Positions 21,176 through 32,490 of a DNA stretch of 64,000 bases are shown in pieces. Each line of letters begins with the position of its first letter. Within the stretch, counting starts at the first letter, position 1. The notes below the pieces were generated by a model that ran no database searches, was not told the origin of the DNA, and saw only the letters and a list, made by a program, of their open reading frames with translations. A program made the translations under genes and the position numbers. The stretch covers positions 677,336 to 741,335 of the forward strand of contig NW_025064897.1 of assembly GCF_019112545.1 (NCBI RefSeq), in the 5' to 3' direction. The DNA is from Guyanagaster necrorhizus. Its lineage: Eukaryota; Basidiomycota; Agaricomycetes; Agaricales; Physalacriaceae.

Positions 21176-24100
21176 ATCATCGGCCATGAGATATCTTCAT
21201 TTTCCCAACAATCACCCTAATTACTGTAAATCATTCGGAAAAATAATAACAAAACCCCCGGGTCTGACTCCGGGCCTAAAAAATCCGATTTTTCACGATA
21301 CGTGTGACACCTGACAATCTTGCTTGACTAGATGATCCAGTAAGAAAAAAACTAAGAAAAAAGAATGGAGACTCAATGGGTCAAATGTACGCCACGTTAC
21401 GACCACGTGGGAAGTTTGACGATGACGAATTCGCCCACTCTTTTCGTTTGTGATCGGGACCGACCACTCAAAACTTTAAACTTGAGGAGAAAGAATACAG
21501 GGTACGGGAGATATACCGCTAAATCCCGGATCTCCTGGCTGCCCTTGTTACTGCGCCACGGCCACGAAAATATCTTGGCGTCTCTATAGTCACCTCGAAA
21601 AGTTCTCTGTGGTATGCATATTTTTTTTTCGTTCTCTTCCATGAGGTCCAATGACAAGCGGTTACGTTACTTGCAGTGCCTTCCCATCAGTACAGGTTCT
21701 GTCAAAAAAAACTTTGTGGGTTCCGCGGTTTTTTGTTACACCCGTGCCGCTCCCTGTTAATACGGCTTCTCAGGAATTAGGTTCTACAGCGCGACTTGGT
21801 ATAGTTCAAATTCTGAGTCACCATCGTTCTTTTCCATCAGGTCGTCGCCATTCCTGGCTATTTCCTTGAGCATTGCAACAGCCACAACCTCCTTCCTCGT
21901 TACGTCGCCATGTCACATCTACCACGAACTTGAATTGACGTAGAGCGAGCAATTTGTTCGTTTACGTGATCTGTCTTTCAACCGACGGTTCTTTTCTATT
22001 TCGTTTTCTTCCATCACCACTGTGAACCTTTGTTGCTTCCGCACTTTAACCTCTCAGCAACCTACAACTATTACTTCCCATCAGATTTCGGAGCGCAGCT
22101 AGGTGATCCTCATGCGCGTTAGGTTCTGGATTGCATGTGGGTGCATATCGTCTCCATTCAATACCCCCTCCCCCGGACCGTGGATTTTGCGAGGCCGTTC
22201 GTTCTTCGCTTTACCTGGACCACCAAAACACAACCCGTGATCGCGCCAGTACGCCAGAAGCAACAAGTATCTCCCGCCGGGACTTTTCTGGTGCCTATAC
22301 GTGTGACGAGAAGGTTACATCGGTTGTCTTTATCTGTTATCCACGGACCAAGGATCACTCCTCCTTCCCTCAAATTCTTGTCTAGACCTCTTCATTATAT
22401 GGACCATGATTGTTCGATATTAGCTTGGGGAAATTTTGTCGCAACGAACGAACCAAGGCCGAACAAATCCCACCGCCTCAGAACTAAAAAATCCCCAGAG
22501 TCCATTCTTCATTTCCCCATCCTTACCTCAAGTGGACGCGCTTGGACGGGAATTGATCCCAGGAACCGCTTCCGCCGCGAGATACGCAGGCTGTGTTTCC
22601 AGGAACATGCATGCAAGCGGGTTTGTTGACCGCACCCCCTCACGACCAAACAACTCTTCTCTCTCCCTCTTCTTCCGAAAATTCCGGATGCAGACGCCTA
22701 TAGTCCAGCTTGAAGTGGCACATTGTTCGGCATCACATTGTTCGGCATCTTATCTTAGCAGGAAGTGCAGGGGGGGAAGTCAAAGAAGCCACTCAGTAAT
22801 GTTGATAAACGGAGATCAAGTCTCAACATCTATGACGAAGTCCTTCTCCAGGAACTTTTGGATGCATATGACGTGCAATGTGGATCGGCAGGTTTAAGAC
22901 TCCAGGTTCCATGCATATGCGCGATTGGGCGGGGATCACATATCGGGGGGGGTGAGTGGGCTCGCCGGGCGTTTCCAGGAACCTGGCTTGGTTTTTTTCG
23001 GATGCTGCGGCATTTCCGTTCCTTGTTGCAATCTCTCTCACGGCTCCGATGCGTGGGGGGAGGGCGGGGGTCACTCGACGATTGTTTCAACTTGGAACCC
23101 TCCCCCCCCTCACTACCCGTTACGATCGGCGCCATCAAACTACATTACACAAGAGCTAAACGCGTCAAACCGTCTTTATGTACGGTCGTGCTGCTAGCCA
23201 TGAGTAGTGGCGCTTTCGAATCCTAACAGGAGGGTCTCGATCATGTCATTTGGGGGGGACATTCGTACCTCATACTTCTATTCTCAGCAGAACGAAACTC
23301 TACGAGTGTAACTTTTTGGCTCCGATGTGAGGCTTTGGAAGGAAAGGCCCCTACTCATGGCTCGGTGCCGATGGCCAAGTGCTTCTACACTCCTTCTCCC
23401 GCCTCTCCCGACGACTATCGACTCGGAACTCGGATTCCATCGAACCCTCAGATTTTTCGTTGCAGCCGATGGGAAAGGGACGTAAGCGCGCCGGCCTCCG
23501 TAGAGGTGGCAGGGGGGAGGGAAGGAAGTGGTGCTCACTCTCTACTAGTATCGTCCATGAACGGATGATGGGGACTCAGTTATTGCTGAATGGGCCTACG
23601 GAGACTTCCGGAATCCCGCTAGGGTCAAACTATCGAGGAGGATCGGCATCCTTTATACAGCAGCCTTAACAAGAGCCTGGACCGCCCTCCCTCCCGATGA
23701 AATGAGAGTTAATTAAATCCTTCCCATATCCTTTCCAGTCCTCACGACTCGCTAGGTATCGTTTCCGGGTTTGTCAAGCAACAATCATTCATATAACATG
23801 CCTACCTTGGACAGCAGTGGCTAACGGCTCAAAATTGGGGGGTGTTTTAAGGATGAATCTCAGAAGGGTCTATTTCCGAGTGTTCACGCACAGGACCGAG
23901 TTGGGAGGATACACGCTAATCCCTTTATGGTCACCTTACCGCGAATCTATCTCGTAACCGATTGTCGGTGTTTTCCTTGTTGGGAGGCAAGTGGAAGGGG
24001 AGACTTGCTATCCTCGTACGCGTGTTTCCGGTACATCCCTGCCATCGGGTGTATTTCAGTGAGGCAGGCGTGGGCGGATTCCGTACATTGCCTCTTTCAG

Positions 24101-25924
24101 TCGGTTTCATTGTCATATTCGCGTCGGGTCGGACTCAAGACACCTACTCTTCATTGCTCATGTACTAATAGTTGCCTATCTAATCCGGCCAACTAAGAGG
24201 TCTCCGTTTCAAAGTATGGGTCTGTCACATACAATCATGTGAGGCACGATCAATGCCACGACTTTGATATCCTTATCCTTCACCTCGCTCTGCTCAACGT
24301 GCGTGCGTTACGCCGTGGTCGACCATCAACGTTCTCCTCCCTGCATATGCATCTGGACCAGCGTACTAGGCACTGTAGATATACCAATCATATAATCTCC
24401 CTTCTGGGAAGTCCGACACTTTTAACATAGAACGACCAAAGACCATGTAACTAATAGCTTGTTCGTTGAATTGAGTTTTAGCAGCCTGAGTGTAACTTGC
24501 ATATAGTTTAAGGGAGACCGGTCCGAGTAATACATGCATGAATCAATAGTTCAGGGAAGCAGGCGTTCATTGGCAATCTCCTCCGATAGCTGTGCTACAA
24601 ATCATGACACTGATAGATACCCTACCATGCTTTCAAAAGTTCCCGTCTTTTTGCAATTTTACGAGCCAAAACTCAACGCACACTTGGTGCTAGGTAAGAC
24701 TGATTATCAAGGGAAGGCAATTCATCATCAAGTCGGATGAAATTGGCAGAGAAGGTAAGTGAGAACCCGTAAATGGCTACTTTTCAAACGTCTGCCCAAG
24801 TTCTCACAGACACGCGACCTTGGGTTGTTATTGTGCATTCGAAATTTACTGCATACCTCCAGGAACTGATATGATTATTATGAATCCATGTGCTCGCCTT
24901 TCAAGTTGTAACTGGCGGCATGCACCTTCGCAGTCCCGGCTGTCTACCAACGAATGCACGGTCAACGTTAACTCTACGTCCCTCCGAAGTCAAAACTCTG
25001 ATAACAAGTTGGAAGCCCACATCGGCAGTCGAGGTCCGAAGAGATGTGATTGTTTCCTAATCTCCGGCTTTCAATGGGGCGGATCATTGTCTTTCTCTCC
25101 GACGGTCTGATTATTATAAGAGAGAGCAAGGACCTGCCGTTACTGTCATGCAATGTATTTGACACAACTCGGAGTGGGAAAGAAAAAAAAAATCAGTTCC
25201 AGAACTGCCCCTTCTAGCTTAGCTCGAATTGTTAGACGTGGGTGTGCTTTGAGTGAGGGACGAGGGAGTCCCAGAAAAACAGCTCTGTCGAAGCCGTGAA
25301 ATGACTAGAAGCCACACGACTCGGCAGGCTATTGGTCTGACCTTGCCGCGAAGGAGCGATCGTAACAATTCAACAATTCCACTGTTCCTCGACCTTGCTT
25401 CCCCTCCACTCTATTGGAACCTCCCCGAGACAGACGGATATGTTACGTTGCTACATATCTTTACGTACATTTTTTCAGACGACCCAAACCGCCACTGACG
25501 CCGAGATTCCACTCAGCACGATCGAGAGCGCGTTTTTACCCCCGTTGTTAATAGCAATTTCAATACTATATCCTTAACGCGCAAGAGTACGCAGTTCCGA
25601 TGTTGGTACCTGCAGGGGACGCTTTGTTGAACCGAGATCCTATTTGTTCAAAGGGAGGAGGTGACGGGGGTCGACTAGCATCATACACCACCTCCATTGG
25701 AAAGATATCAACTAGATCACGAACATCATCATTCCATCATCAAAACCTTCTGCCTATTCAGGACTACCTTGCATTCACATTGAGATGGTAAGGAAATATG
25801 TTGGTCGCAGACTGTATACACATAGACTATCAAGAAAAAGAAGGTAAAACAGGTCGGACGAAAATCGGAGATTACAAGACGAAAGAGGCCGATGGGTGGT
25901 GGGGACGGCAACACAAGGTCTGGG
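21176..25924. other. Long gene-free stretch
   Basis: No gene could be built from the open frames here (longest 164 codons at 22135-22629). It contains G and C homopolymer runs near 22750, 22945, 23060 and 23100, and a 13-base direct duplication near 22722-22748 (cattgttcggcat). It looks like decayed intergenic or transposon-derived DNA, but I could not name a family. Confidence 0.5.
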
Positions 25925-26915
25925 CTAGTTCACATCTGCCTCTGCCTCAGTCCATTTGAGATGCTGCTCATAGAAATCCAGGAGCTTAGTATAGATTGTG
26001 TCAGCTACATTAAGACTTTGGACCAGAACGGTAAGCGCATACCTTCTGAGGAAATTTCTCTCGGCAAACTGTGGACTGAGCTCTCACGCGGTCTCCATTA
26101 GATCGCCTGTACATATTCATCAATGAACAATAACTTTAGAGAAAGCAAGAAGAAACTCACAATGAAAAGTAAACCCATAACAGCTTATCAGCCTGATCCT
26201 GCTCGACGGTCGTAACTGTGCCTATAAGATGCTCCCAGCTATCCAGGGATTCATACTGGGACATATCACCAATGGGCGATCCGTCTTCCATGATGATATC
26301 CTCGGAATCGGGAGGAGCCTGAGACTGCTTTTTTGTGGTACCAGACTTGCGCGACTTCTTGGCCGTCCTCGCATTATCATCTTCGTCAATCGCGTCGCGT
26401 TCAGACTGAGATTTCCTGCCGCGTTTCTTCGGCGGCGCAGAGGCGCTCTCCTCCTCGAGGCCCTCAGTCGCATTCCGAGGCTTACGTCCAGAGGTCTTGG
26501 ACGACGCGCTCTTTTTCTCGTTCTTCTTCCAGAAGGCGTCGATTAAGTCTTGTGCATTGCTGTGTAAAAGAATTAGAAATAGGGCATGAGGCAAAAGCCA
26601 GAACACGAACGCGGCATCAGTTTCGTCAACCCACGAGTTGTGCTCGTCAGCATATCCTCTCCATTTGACCAAATAGCCCATCCGTCCCTTGAGTTTTGGA
26701 TAAGTACGATGTATAATATATTATTATATTGCGATACTTACGTCTGGAAACACTCCGCGCTTCGCCTGAACGATTTTTTCAATCTCATATTCTTCTTCTT
26801 CCTCGTCCTCCCCTTCGTCCTCCTCTTCGGGTTCATCTTTTCTTTTCTTAGACGATGCGGCATGCCCATCGTCTTGGCTGTCGGAAGCAGAGGCAGAGGC
26901 AGCTCTAGCGGCCAT
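25925..26915 (-). CDS. HP1-like chromodomain/chromoshadow protein
   Basis: Minus-strand exons: 26915-26742, 26687-26611, 26559-26161, 26106-26043, 25984-25925 (257 aa). The N-terminus is basic then acidic. The chromodomain (about 42-95) starts EEYEIEKIVQAKR, with Y43 and W67 in the positions of the aromatic cage that reads methylated H3K9, followed by YLVKWRGY and HNSWVDETDAANAQDLI. A Lys/Arg-rich hinge follows. The end is a chromoshadow domain (SWEHLIGTV, then LLWVYFSL and FPQKLLDFYEQHL), the HP1 dimerisation module. Length and order fit fungal HP1/Swi6 proteins, which package heterochromatin. Y14 lies upstream on the same strand, its stop 222 bp from this start. Confidence 0.9.
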
Positions 26916-27137
26916 GGTGCGAAAGGCCCTTGTTTAATAACGTGAGGTTGGTTGAAGAGATACCGTGGGAAATAACAACGGCCGGCATGGCCAACCTGAG
27001 CGAATAACTTTAGCGTTGCTGCTTTGCTAGTCCACTGTAGGGGGCTATGAACAAAAAGCACTCCGATAGCAGCTCAGCAACAGGCAATATATTGATGTAC
27101 AAGGCGGAGAAATAAAAAATACTACAAAAATACGTGA

Positions 27138-27895
27138 TCATCGCCTTCTGTTTGGACTTGCGCTGCGTCCACGAGGACCTCTGCCTTTTTTTGGACCGGA
27201 GGGGGGAGGTCGAACGAATGCAAAGTCGCAATGTATTGTCTGTTCCAGCAGTGTGGTACCAGATGCACCATCGATAGCCGCCTGCGCTTCAGCCATCGTC
27301 TCATATTCCACCAATGCATATCCCTGCAGAAACAATAATTATCATCTAAAGCACACCACAAAAACCGGTTATCTCACCTTGACATATCCCGTCCGCCTAT
27401 CTAAGTTGAGGTGCAGGTTTTTGATCTCTCCGAACTCTGCGAACTTGTCGGTAACATCCTCTTCCGTCGCTTCCTCATGTACGTTTGTCACCAGAACAAT
27501 CCAGCCTTCAACCGCTATATAATTGTGTCCGAAAAGAGAATGGAAGGAAGGCAATTCATCAACACGTTTCGAAGATATAGCACCAAGTGATAACTCACAG
27601 CGCGCGGCCCTTGTATCGGAATCTTTGGATTCGACTCGGTCATATGTGGGTTCAGCAGTCACCGTGCCCTCGTTGCTGCCTGAAAGCGAAGAGGTAAAAG
27701 GGAAACGAACAATGAGTAAAATAATGCAATCGGTAGTATTCAAACCACACACCTGTGTTTTGGAAGCCACGACCTCTCCTCCTAACGGCTCCTCCTGCAG
27801 CAACTGAAAAAGTGAAGTGTGTAGGCTGTCACATCGACTAACAAAAATGATAGAAGGGGCGTACCCTCGTCAATATTCATTTCATCGTCGGACAT
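27138..27895 (-). CDS. RBM8A: Y14/RBM8A, exon junction complex RNA-binding protein
   Basis: Minus-strand exons: 27895-27865, 27803-27753, 27679-27599, 27514-27378, 27323-27138 (161 aa). After [10 protein letters not shown] comes a Gly/Arg-rich segment, then one RRM (about 56-130). RNP2 is in [18 protein letters not shown] and RNP1 is KGYALVEY. An RS-like tail ends [10 protein letters not shown]. The short length, the [14 protein letters not shown] start and the Arg/Ser tail are characteristic of Y14. With Mago this protein locks eIF4AIII onto spliced mRNA, fitting an intron-rich genome. It is in tandem with the HP1-like gene and divergent from the MYND gene. Confidence 0.9.
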
Positions 27896-28615
27896 GGTGG
27901 TGCAAAAGACGCGGTGAACTGTCACACTAGTCACATCGGAGCAGGGCTGTCGGCATAGTTCGGCATGCCGGGACCGGACGGCGACTAGTTTCGGGGTCTT
28001 GGTTATGTCAGTTAGTCCACGTTGCTCTTGCTCAAAATGGGTACAGATTCCGAGATCTAGACAAATTCAGTCTGATAGAACCAGTTCGCAGTGATCTTTC
28101 CAGCTGCTTGAATTGCACGGGGATCTCAAAGCTTGAAAGCTTGTTCCCTTTCTCTTCCCTGTACTCTTGCCCTATATCTAAAACTGTTTCGTTCGTCACA
28201 GCCCCAACATTTCCACTGTCGAATAGCTGGACCAGTAGCAAAGGATAGGATGGCTGACATCTGGGATTCCTCCACGTCGGCTGCATCCAGATTATGGTCC
28301 ATTACAAACTGATGCAGGGCAGCAGTTCGTTCATTTTTGATCTGAATCGTGGACGGCCAGTAAGCGTTCCTCCGTTATATGACGTGCCTGACCAGTTTTA
28401 TTTGGGAATCATCGCCTCTTTGATCAAGATTTGGCAGCAAAAGGGTGTGACCGAAAACATCCTGTAGTCTTTTCTTCAAATTCTTGTCACAAGGTTTTTA
28501 TCAATCCCTTTAAGCGGACATACCCGCGACGAAACTGTTTAAATACTCCTCCTCTACAACTGTCCGTCCATCGTCCTCTCCCTTCGTATTCCGCTGCATT
28601 TCGATTCTAATTCCC
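27896..28615. other. Divergent intergenic region (Y14 / MYND gene)
   Basis: 720 bp between two outward-reading start codons. No further gene, RNA or repeat was recognised; promoters of both genes must lie here. Confidence 0.5.
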
Positions 28616-29338
28616 ATGCACGCTGTACCCCTCATCAACCACCCCTGCACCCTATGCTGCCGGCCCACTTCTATGTGGTGCAGCCGTTGCCAAAGTGCCT
28701 GGTATTGCACACCTGAACATCTCAGTAGTGTGCGCCCATCCGTCCAACCTATGCTTCGTCTATCCTTACGCGTCTTGACAGGACTGGCCCCGACATCGGA
28801 AAGAATGTATGCCGGCCCAGAATGCATCCGGCGGTTACAGCTTGAATATGATCGCGACACCACCACCAGCAGAGCCACAGTATATAACTGTCTCTGCGAT
28901 TCTATTTGACCCGGTGGAGGGTGAGCCCTGCCTTCTATTAATATGTGTATGATGCCCGACTAATCAGCCTTCAAAGAGCGTCCGCGAATAATCTCTGTGA
29001 CTTGCCGGCCGTCACATAAACCGACGGAAGGCATCTGTCCAGTGCCCATGGTCCACAATCACTTCCCTGATGGCCTCTCAGAAGGCATCGTTCTTACCCA
29101 GGGTCTAAATGGCGAACCGCTGCGATTCCCATTGCACCTCTGGTATTCTCCTACTGCCCTCCAAAAATCATCACCTGTTAATCGTGCCATATATCACATA
29201 ACTTCTGGGGCTGCTCCCAAGGCGTGGTGTGGTGCAGTCATTGTCTTAAAATTCAACGGATCTCGGAGACAGGGTTATGCTGATGCCGGTTCTAATGACC
29301 TTCCAGCGCTGTCGGCCTATTTCCTTGCTTATAAGTAA
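28616..29338 (+). CDS. MYND zinc-finger protein
   Basis: Exons 28616-28729, 28782-28920 and 28968-29338 (207 aa). The first two exons together encode a compact MYND finger near the N-terminus: CTLCCRP, WCSRCQSAWYC, then EHLSSDWPRHRKEC after splicing. The spacing of Cys pairs, the YC element and the final DWxxHRxxC fit the family, with His in the slot often held by Cys. The remainder (about 150 aa, with FDPVEA, CPVPMVHNHFPDG and PKAWCGAVIVL) has no domain I know; similar architecture is common in mushroom-forming fungi. MYND fingers bind proline-rich peptides. The role is unknown. Confidence 0.8.
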
Positions 29339-29991
29339 AAAAGCGTACGTGAGTGCCGTCCACGTCCATCTGTTGGAAGCTATATATTGATTGTGCGTCT
29401 AGTGTCACGGTTTGTTTATTCAAGTGGATACCGTGCCATCACCTTCGATGTTCCTTCTTGTATATACTTTTTCTGTAGCATACTTATTGTTATCGATCTT
29501 TCCCGCTGTCCTCGCATCACGTTTATCTATCCGCCTGTTTCATAAGTAGAAAATAGACGAAACACTAATGCACATCGTAACCCGTCAGAACGCGTGAACG
29601 AGCAACGAGAGCATGCGATCAGGTTTTTATGTGGGAAAGGGGAAAGAAAGTTACAGTTATTGAGTGAGTGGGCACGATACGCGTCTGTGATCGGTGATGC
29701 CATTCCCTGGTCGAGAACGGCAGGAAGCATCAGGCTGAGAAGGGAGGTTTAATTGAATACGTAGGGCGAGAAACGAGCTAGGGAGATGCCACGGTTCTAA
29801 CCGATAGTGCCGTTGTGCCGTCGGCACGTGGTTTTGACTTTTTTACGCCTCTCCTCTCACACCAAAACGCAAGTTTAACATCTCGTCAAGACAACCCCAC
29901 TAACACAATCCCGCTTATCCTCTGCATCCACGCTGCTCCCTTGTTCTTTCTCCAGGTCTCCCATCACACACCACCTCTTCTCGAAGACAAC
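29339..29991. other. Intergenic, promoter side of RRP4
   Basis: Holds a CACGTG hexamer at 29825-29830 in a C/T-rich leader upstream of the RRP4 start. No gene or RNA seen. Confidence 0.45.
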
Positions 29992-31275
29992 ATGATTTTA
30001 TTCAATTCCTTTCCCCCGCGACCTGATTTCGTGGGAGGTGGTGGGAGCCGTTCTGATGACACGGATATGGATATAGATCTCGATGGCGACGAGGACTTTG
30101 ATTCAGGCGGATCAAAGCTGACATGTCCTGGAGAGCCACTAACGTCTGCACAAGACTACATGCGGTGAGGTCCATTCCCACCCGTTCGTGACTTTTGACG
30201 TCCAACGTCTACAGCTAGGGGTCATGGGACATACGTGGAGAACGAGGAGGTCATTGCGTCCGTCGCAGGCACTATTGAACGTGTCAACAAATTGGTCACG
30301 GTTCGAGCCGTCCGGACAAGGTTTGGCCCTCTCGCTACCTTGAGAGAAAATCTGTACCAGTGTTGATCGTAACTTTTTTGGGAATAGATACAATGCCGAA
30401 GTTGGTGATCTTGTCGTGGGGAGAATCACCGAGGTCGGTCTTGACTCTGTTCTATCCATCATTGTTCGGGCGAGAGAATGTTCTATAGGTGCAACCTAGA
30501 CGCTGGAAGGTGGATGCCAACTCCCGACAGGATGCGGTCCTTATGCTATCATCCGTGAACTTGCCCGGAGGTGTGCAGGTGGGTACATTATCTCCCAGGC
30601 AGCGGTGAAAGCCTATCACCTTTCGGTCTTCAGCGGCGTAAGCTGGAAAGCGACGAATTGCAGATGCGCACCTTCTTCGAGGAAGGCGATCTCTTGGTAG
30701 CAGAAGTGCAAGCGTTCTTTGGTGATGGTTCCATGTCGCTACACACAAGATCTCTACGGTATGGCAAGGTTACTACTATTTTTCTGATTTTTGTAAAGTT
30801 GCTGACAACCACTTTGACGAGATCAGTTACGCAATGGACAGCTTGTGGTCGTACCTCCAATTTTAGTTTGTCGGCTAAAATCCCATTTCATCACCCTGCC
30901 GTGCGGCGTAGACCTCATCCTGGGCCTCAACGGATATATCTGGGTAAGTAAACATGTGAAGCAGAGTGATCGTGAGGGAGAAGAAGGATTTGACGCAGAG
31001 GCCGTGTATTCGAACCAAAACGATGTGAGCTCATAGCCTTAAACCAAAAAGCACCTGACTTGAAATGGGCCCAGGCTATTGATGACTTTACGCGGATAGC
31101 CATCTCCCATGTTACCAACATCATTCGTGCACTGGCAACACGGTTCATTCCCTTGTCTGACACGATTTTGTTGAAGGCGTACGAATGGATTGTGGAGCAG
31201 GGGAGCGACGTAAAAGACCTCTTGCAAGAGGACATTGGCGACGCTCTTGTAGCGGGTATAACTGCAATAGGCTAA
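29992..31275 (+). CDS. RRP4: RRP4, RNA exosome cap subunit
   Basis: Exons 29992-30164, 30219-30320, 30388-30433, 30489-30578, 30634-30768, 30827-31024 and 31075-31275 (314 aa). After an acidic N-terminus the protein has the exosome N-domain ([19 protein letters not shown]), an S1 RNA-binding fold ([50 protein letters not shown]) and a KH domain ([29 protein letters not shown]). The order, motifs and length match eukaryotic Rrp4, one of three S1/KH cap proteins that thread RNA into the exosome for 3'-5' processing in nucleus and cytoplasm. Its stop is 44 bp from that of the convergent acidic-tail gene. Confidence 0.93.
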
Positions 31276-31319
31276 TTCTCCGAAATGTCAATACCACGCG
31301 AAACGATGTATATTATAAT

Positions 31320-32011
31320 TCATTCCTCCTCCTCGTCCGTTTCTTCCTCTTCGTTCTCCTCTTCCTCCCCCCCCTCCACTTCCTCTTCATCTTCATCATC
31401 TTCCTCCTCGTCTTCCTCATCCTCCTCATCCTCCTCCTCCTCGGGAGGACCAGCCGCAACTATCATCGGAGTTTGTTCATACTGAGGCGGTGGATTGTTA
31501 GCTGAGGCCCCGCTTGCCATTTTTCTAGCCTCTGAGGCTTGTTCGGCCTCCTCTTTTGCTTCATCAATGGGCAGCAATTCAGACAGCGCCAGCTCTTTCC
31601 ATTTTAATGCATCCATTCCCCCGCCGGGGGTGCTCATACCAAGGAGAACGGAGCGTGCCGTAGCATCGTGTATGACTCTTTGCTGTGCCGCAGGATGACT
31701 GAGTCTAGTAGGATTTCCGTACGGATAGGACGGATGAGTATGCGACGGGAGCTCTGAGGGCATGCCGGTCAAAAATGTAGCCCGAGAAAAAACTACCAAA
31801 CAAGGATGTTACTCACTATCATGTTCATCGGGATTCGGAGGAAGCATATGATCAGGAATATCGACTTCTGCATCAAACAGTTAACCGCACAATTCCATAC
31901 TACGAGTGTAAAAGATAAGTGCGCACCACGACTCTCGAGCTCCAAAAGGTCCGTCGAAATGTACTCCTTCGACTCTATTGTATCAAGGACCCTCAGCTCA
32001 TATTCAGTCAT
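31320..32011 (-). CDS. Small protein with very acidic C-terminal tail, unknown
   Basis: Minus-strand exons: 32011-31930, 31867-31817, 31753-31320 (188 aa). I used the acceptor at 31754 because the nearer one would leave an intron of only 24 nt. The N-terminus reads MTEYELRVLDTIESKEY. The middle contains DALKWKELALSELLPIDEAK. The last 50 residues are nearly all Glu/Asp, encoded by an imperfect CTC/CTT run on the plus strand that could be length-variable. Such tails occur in histone chaperones and in small subunits of nuclear complexes, but no family was recognised. It is convergent with RRP4 and divergent from the TFIIIC gene. Confidence 0.6.
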
Positions 32012-32490
32012 GTGCAGATAACAAAAAGTCAGGTCCTGGCGCAGAAACCATGATCAGTTTCAGGTTCATTAAAAGGTAGTATATTGGGTCCTGACTGTCA
32101 TCACGCCCTCAAGTACGTGTAATCATGAACCAAAGAGGGCCGTGTGCCTTTCTACGCGTGATACGCGCTCGGACGGCAAATTTCGAGGGTGCTTTCGTCT
32201 TCAAGATTGTTGGAGTCAGTGGCGATGGGAGGTTCAAGCTCCGTCAGCGGAGTCTGAATTAAAATAGACGTCAAAACTATTTTCGTCGATCCCTTTCGTG
32301 CAAATAAACGGACGAGAAATTGGATTTTGCAGCTGCATGAAGGGACAAAGGTACCTCCGATACTCCAATTACGAACGCACCACTCACTCCCTATTTCTCC
32401 AGCTGAGGGTTCGGGGAAGTCTTCGGAAATTACGAAAAAAGATCGGCCTCCGTTTTGATTCCGTAAATCTGATATCTCATCTCGAGCGGG
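32012..32490. other. Divergent intergenic region
   Basis: 479 bp between outward-reading starts of the acidic-tail gene and the TFIIIC subunit gene. No distinct motif was recognised. Confidence 0.45.

Noticed and set aside
22722..22748. Short direct duplication (cattgttcggcat) as a candidate CRISPR or satellite unit.
   Set aside because: Only two units, no spacer array, eukaryotic genome.
22135..23226. Several 150-160 codon overlapping plus-strand frames.
   Set aside because: Frames overlap each other with no family resemblance, in a region of G/C homopolymers; treated as noise.
31793..31816. 24-nt intron in the acidic-tail gene.
   Set aside because: Shorter than any plausible spliceosomal intron here; the next acceptor (ending 31754) keeps the same phase with a 63-nt intron.
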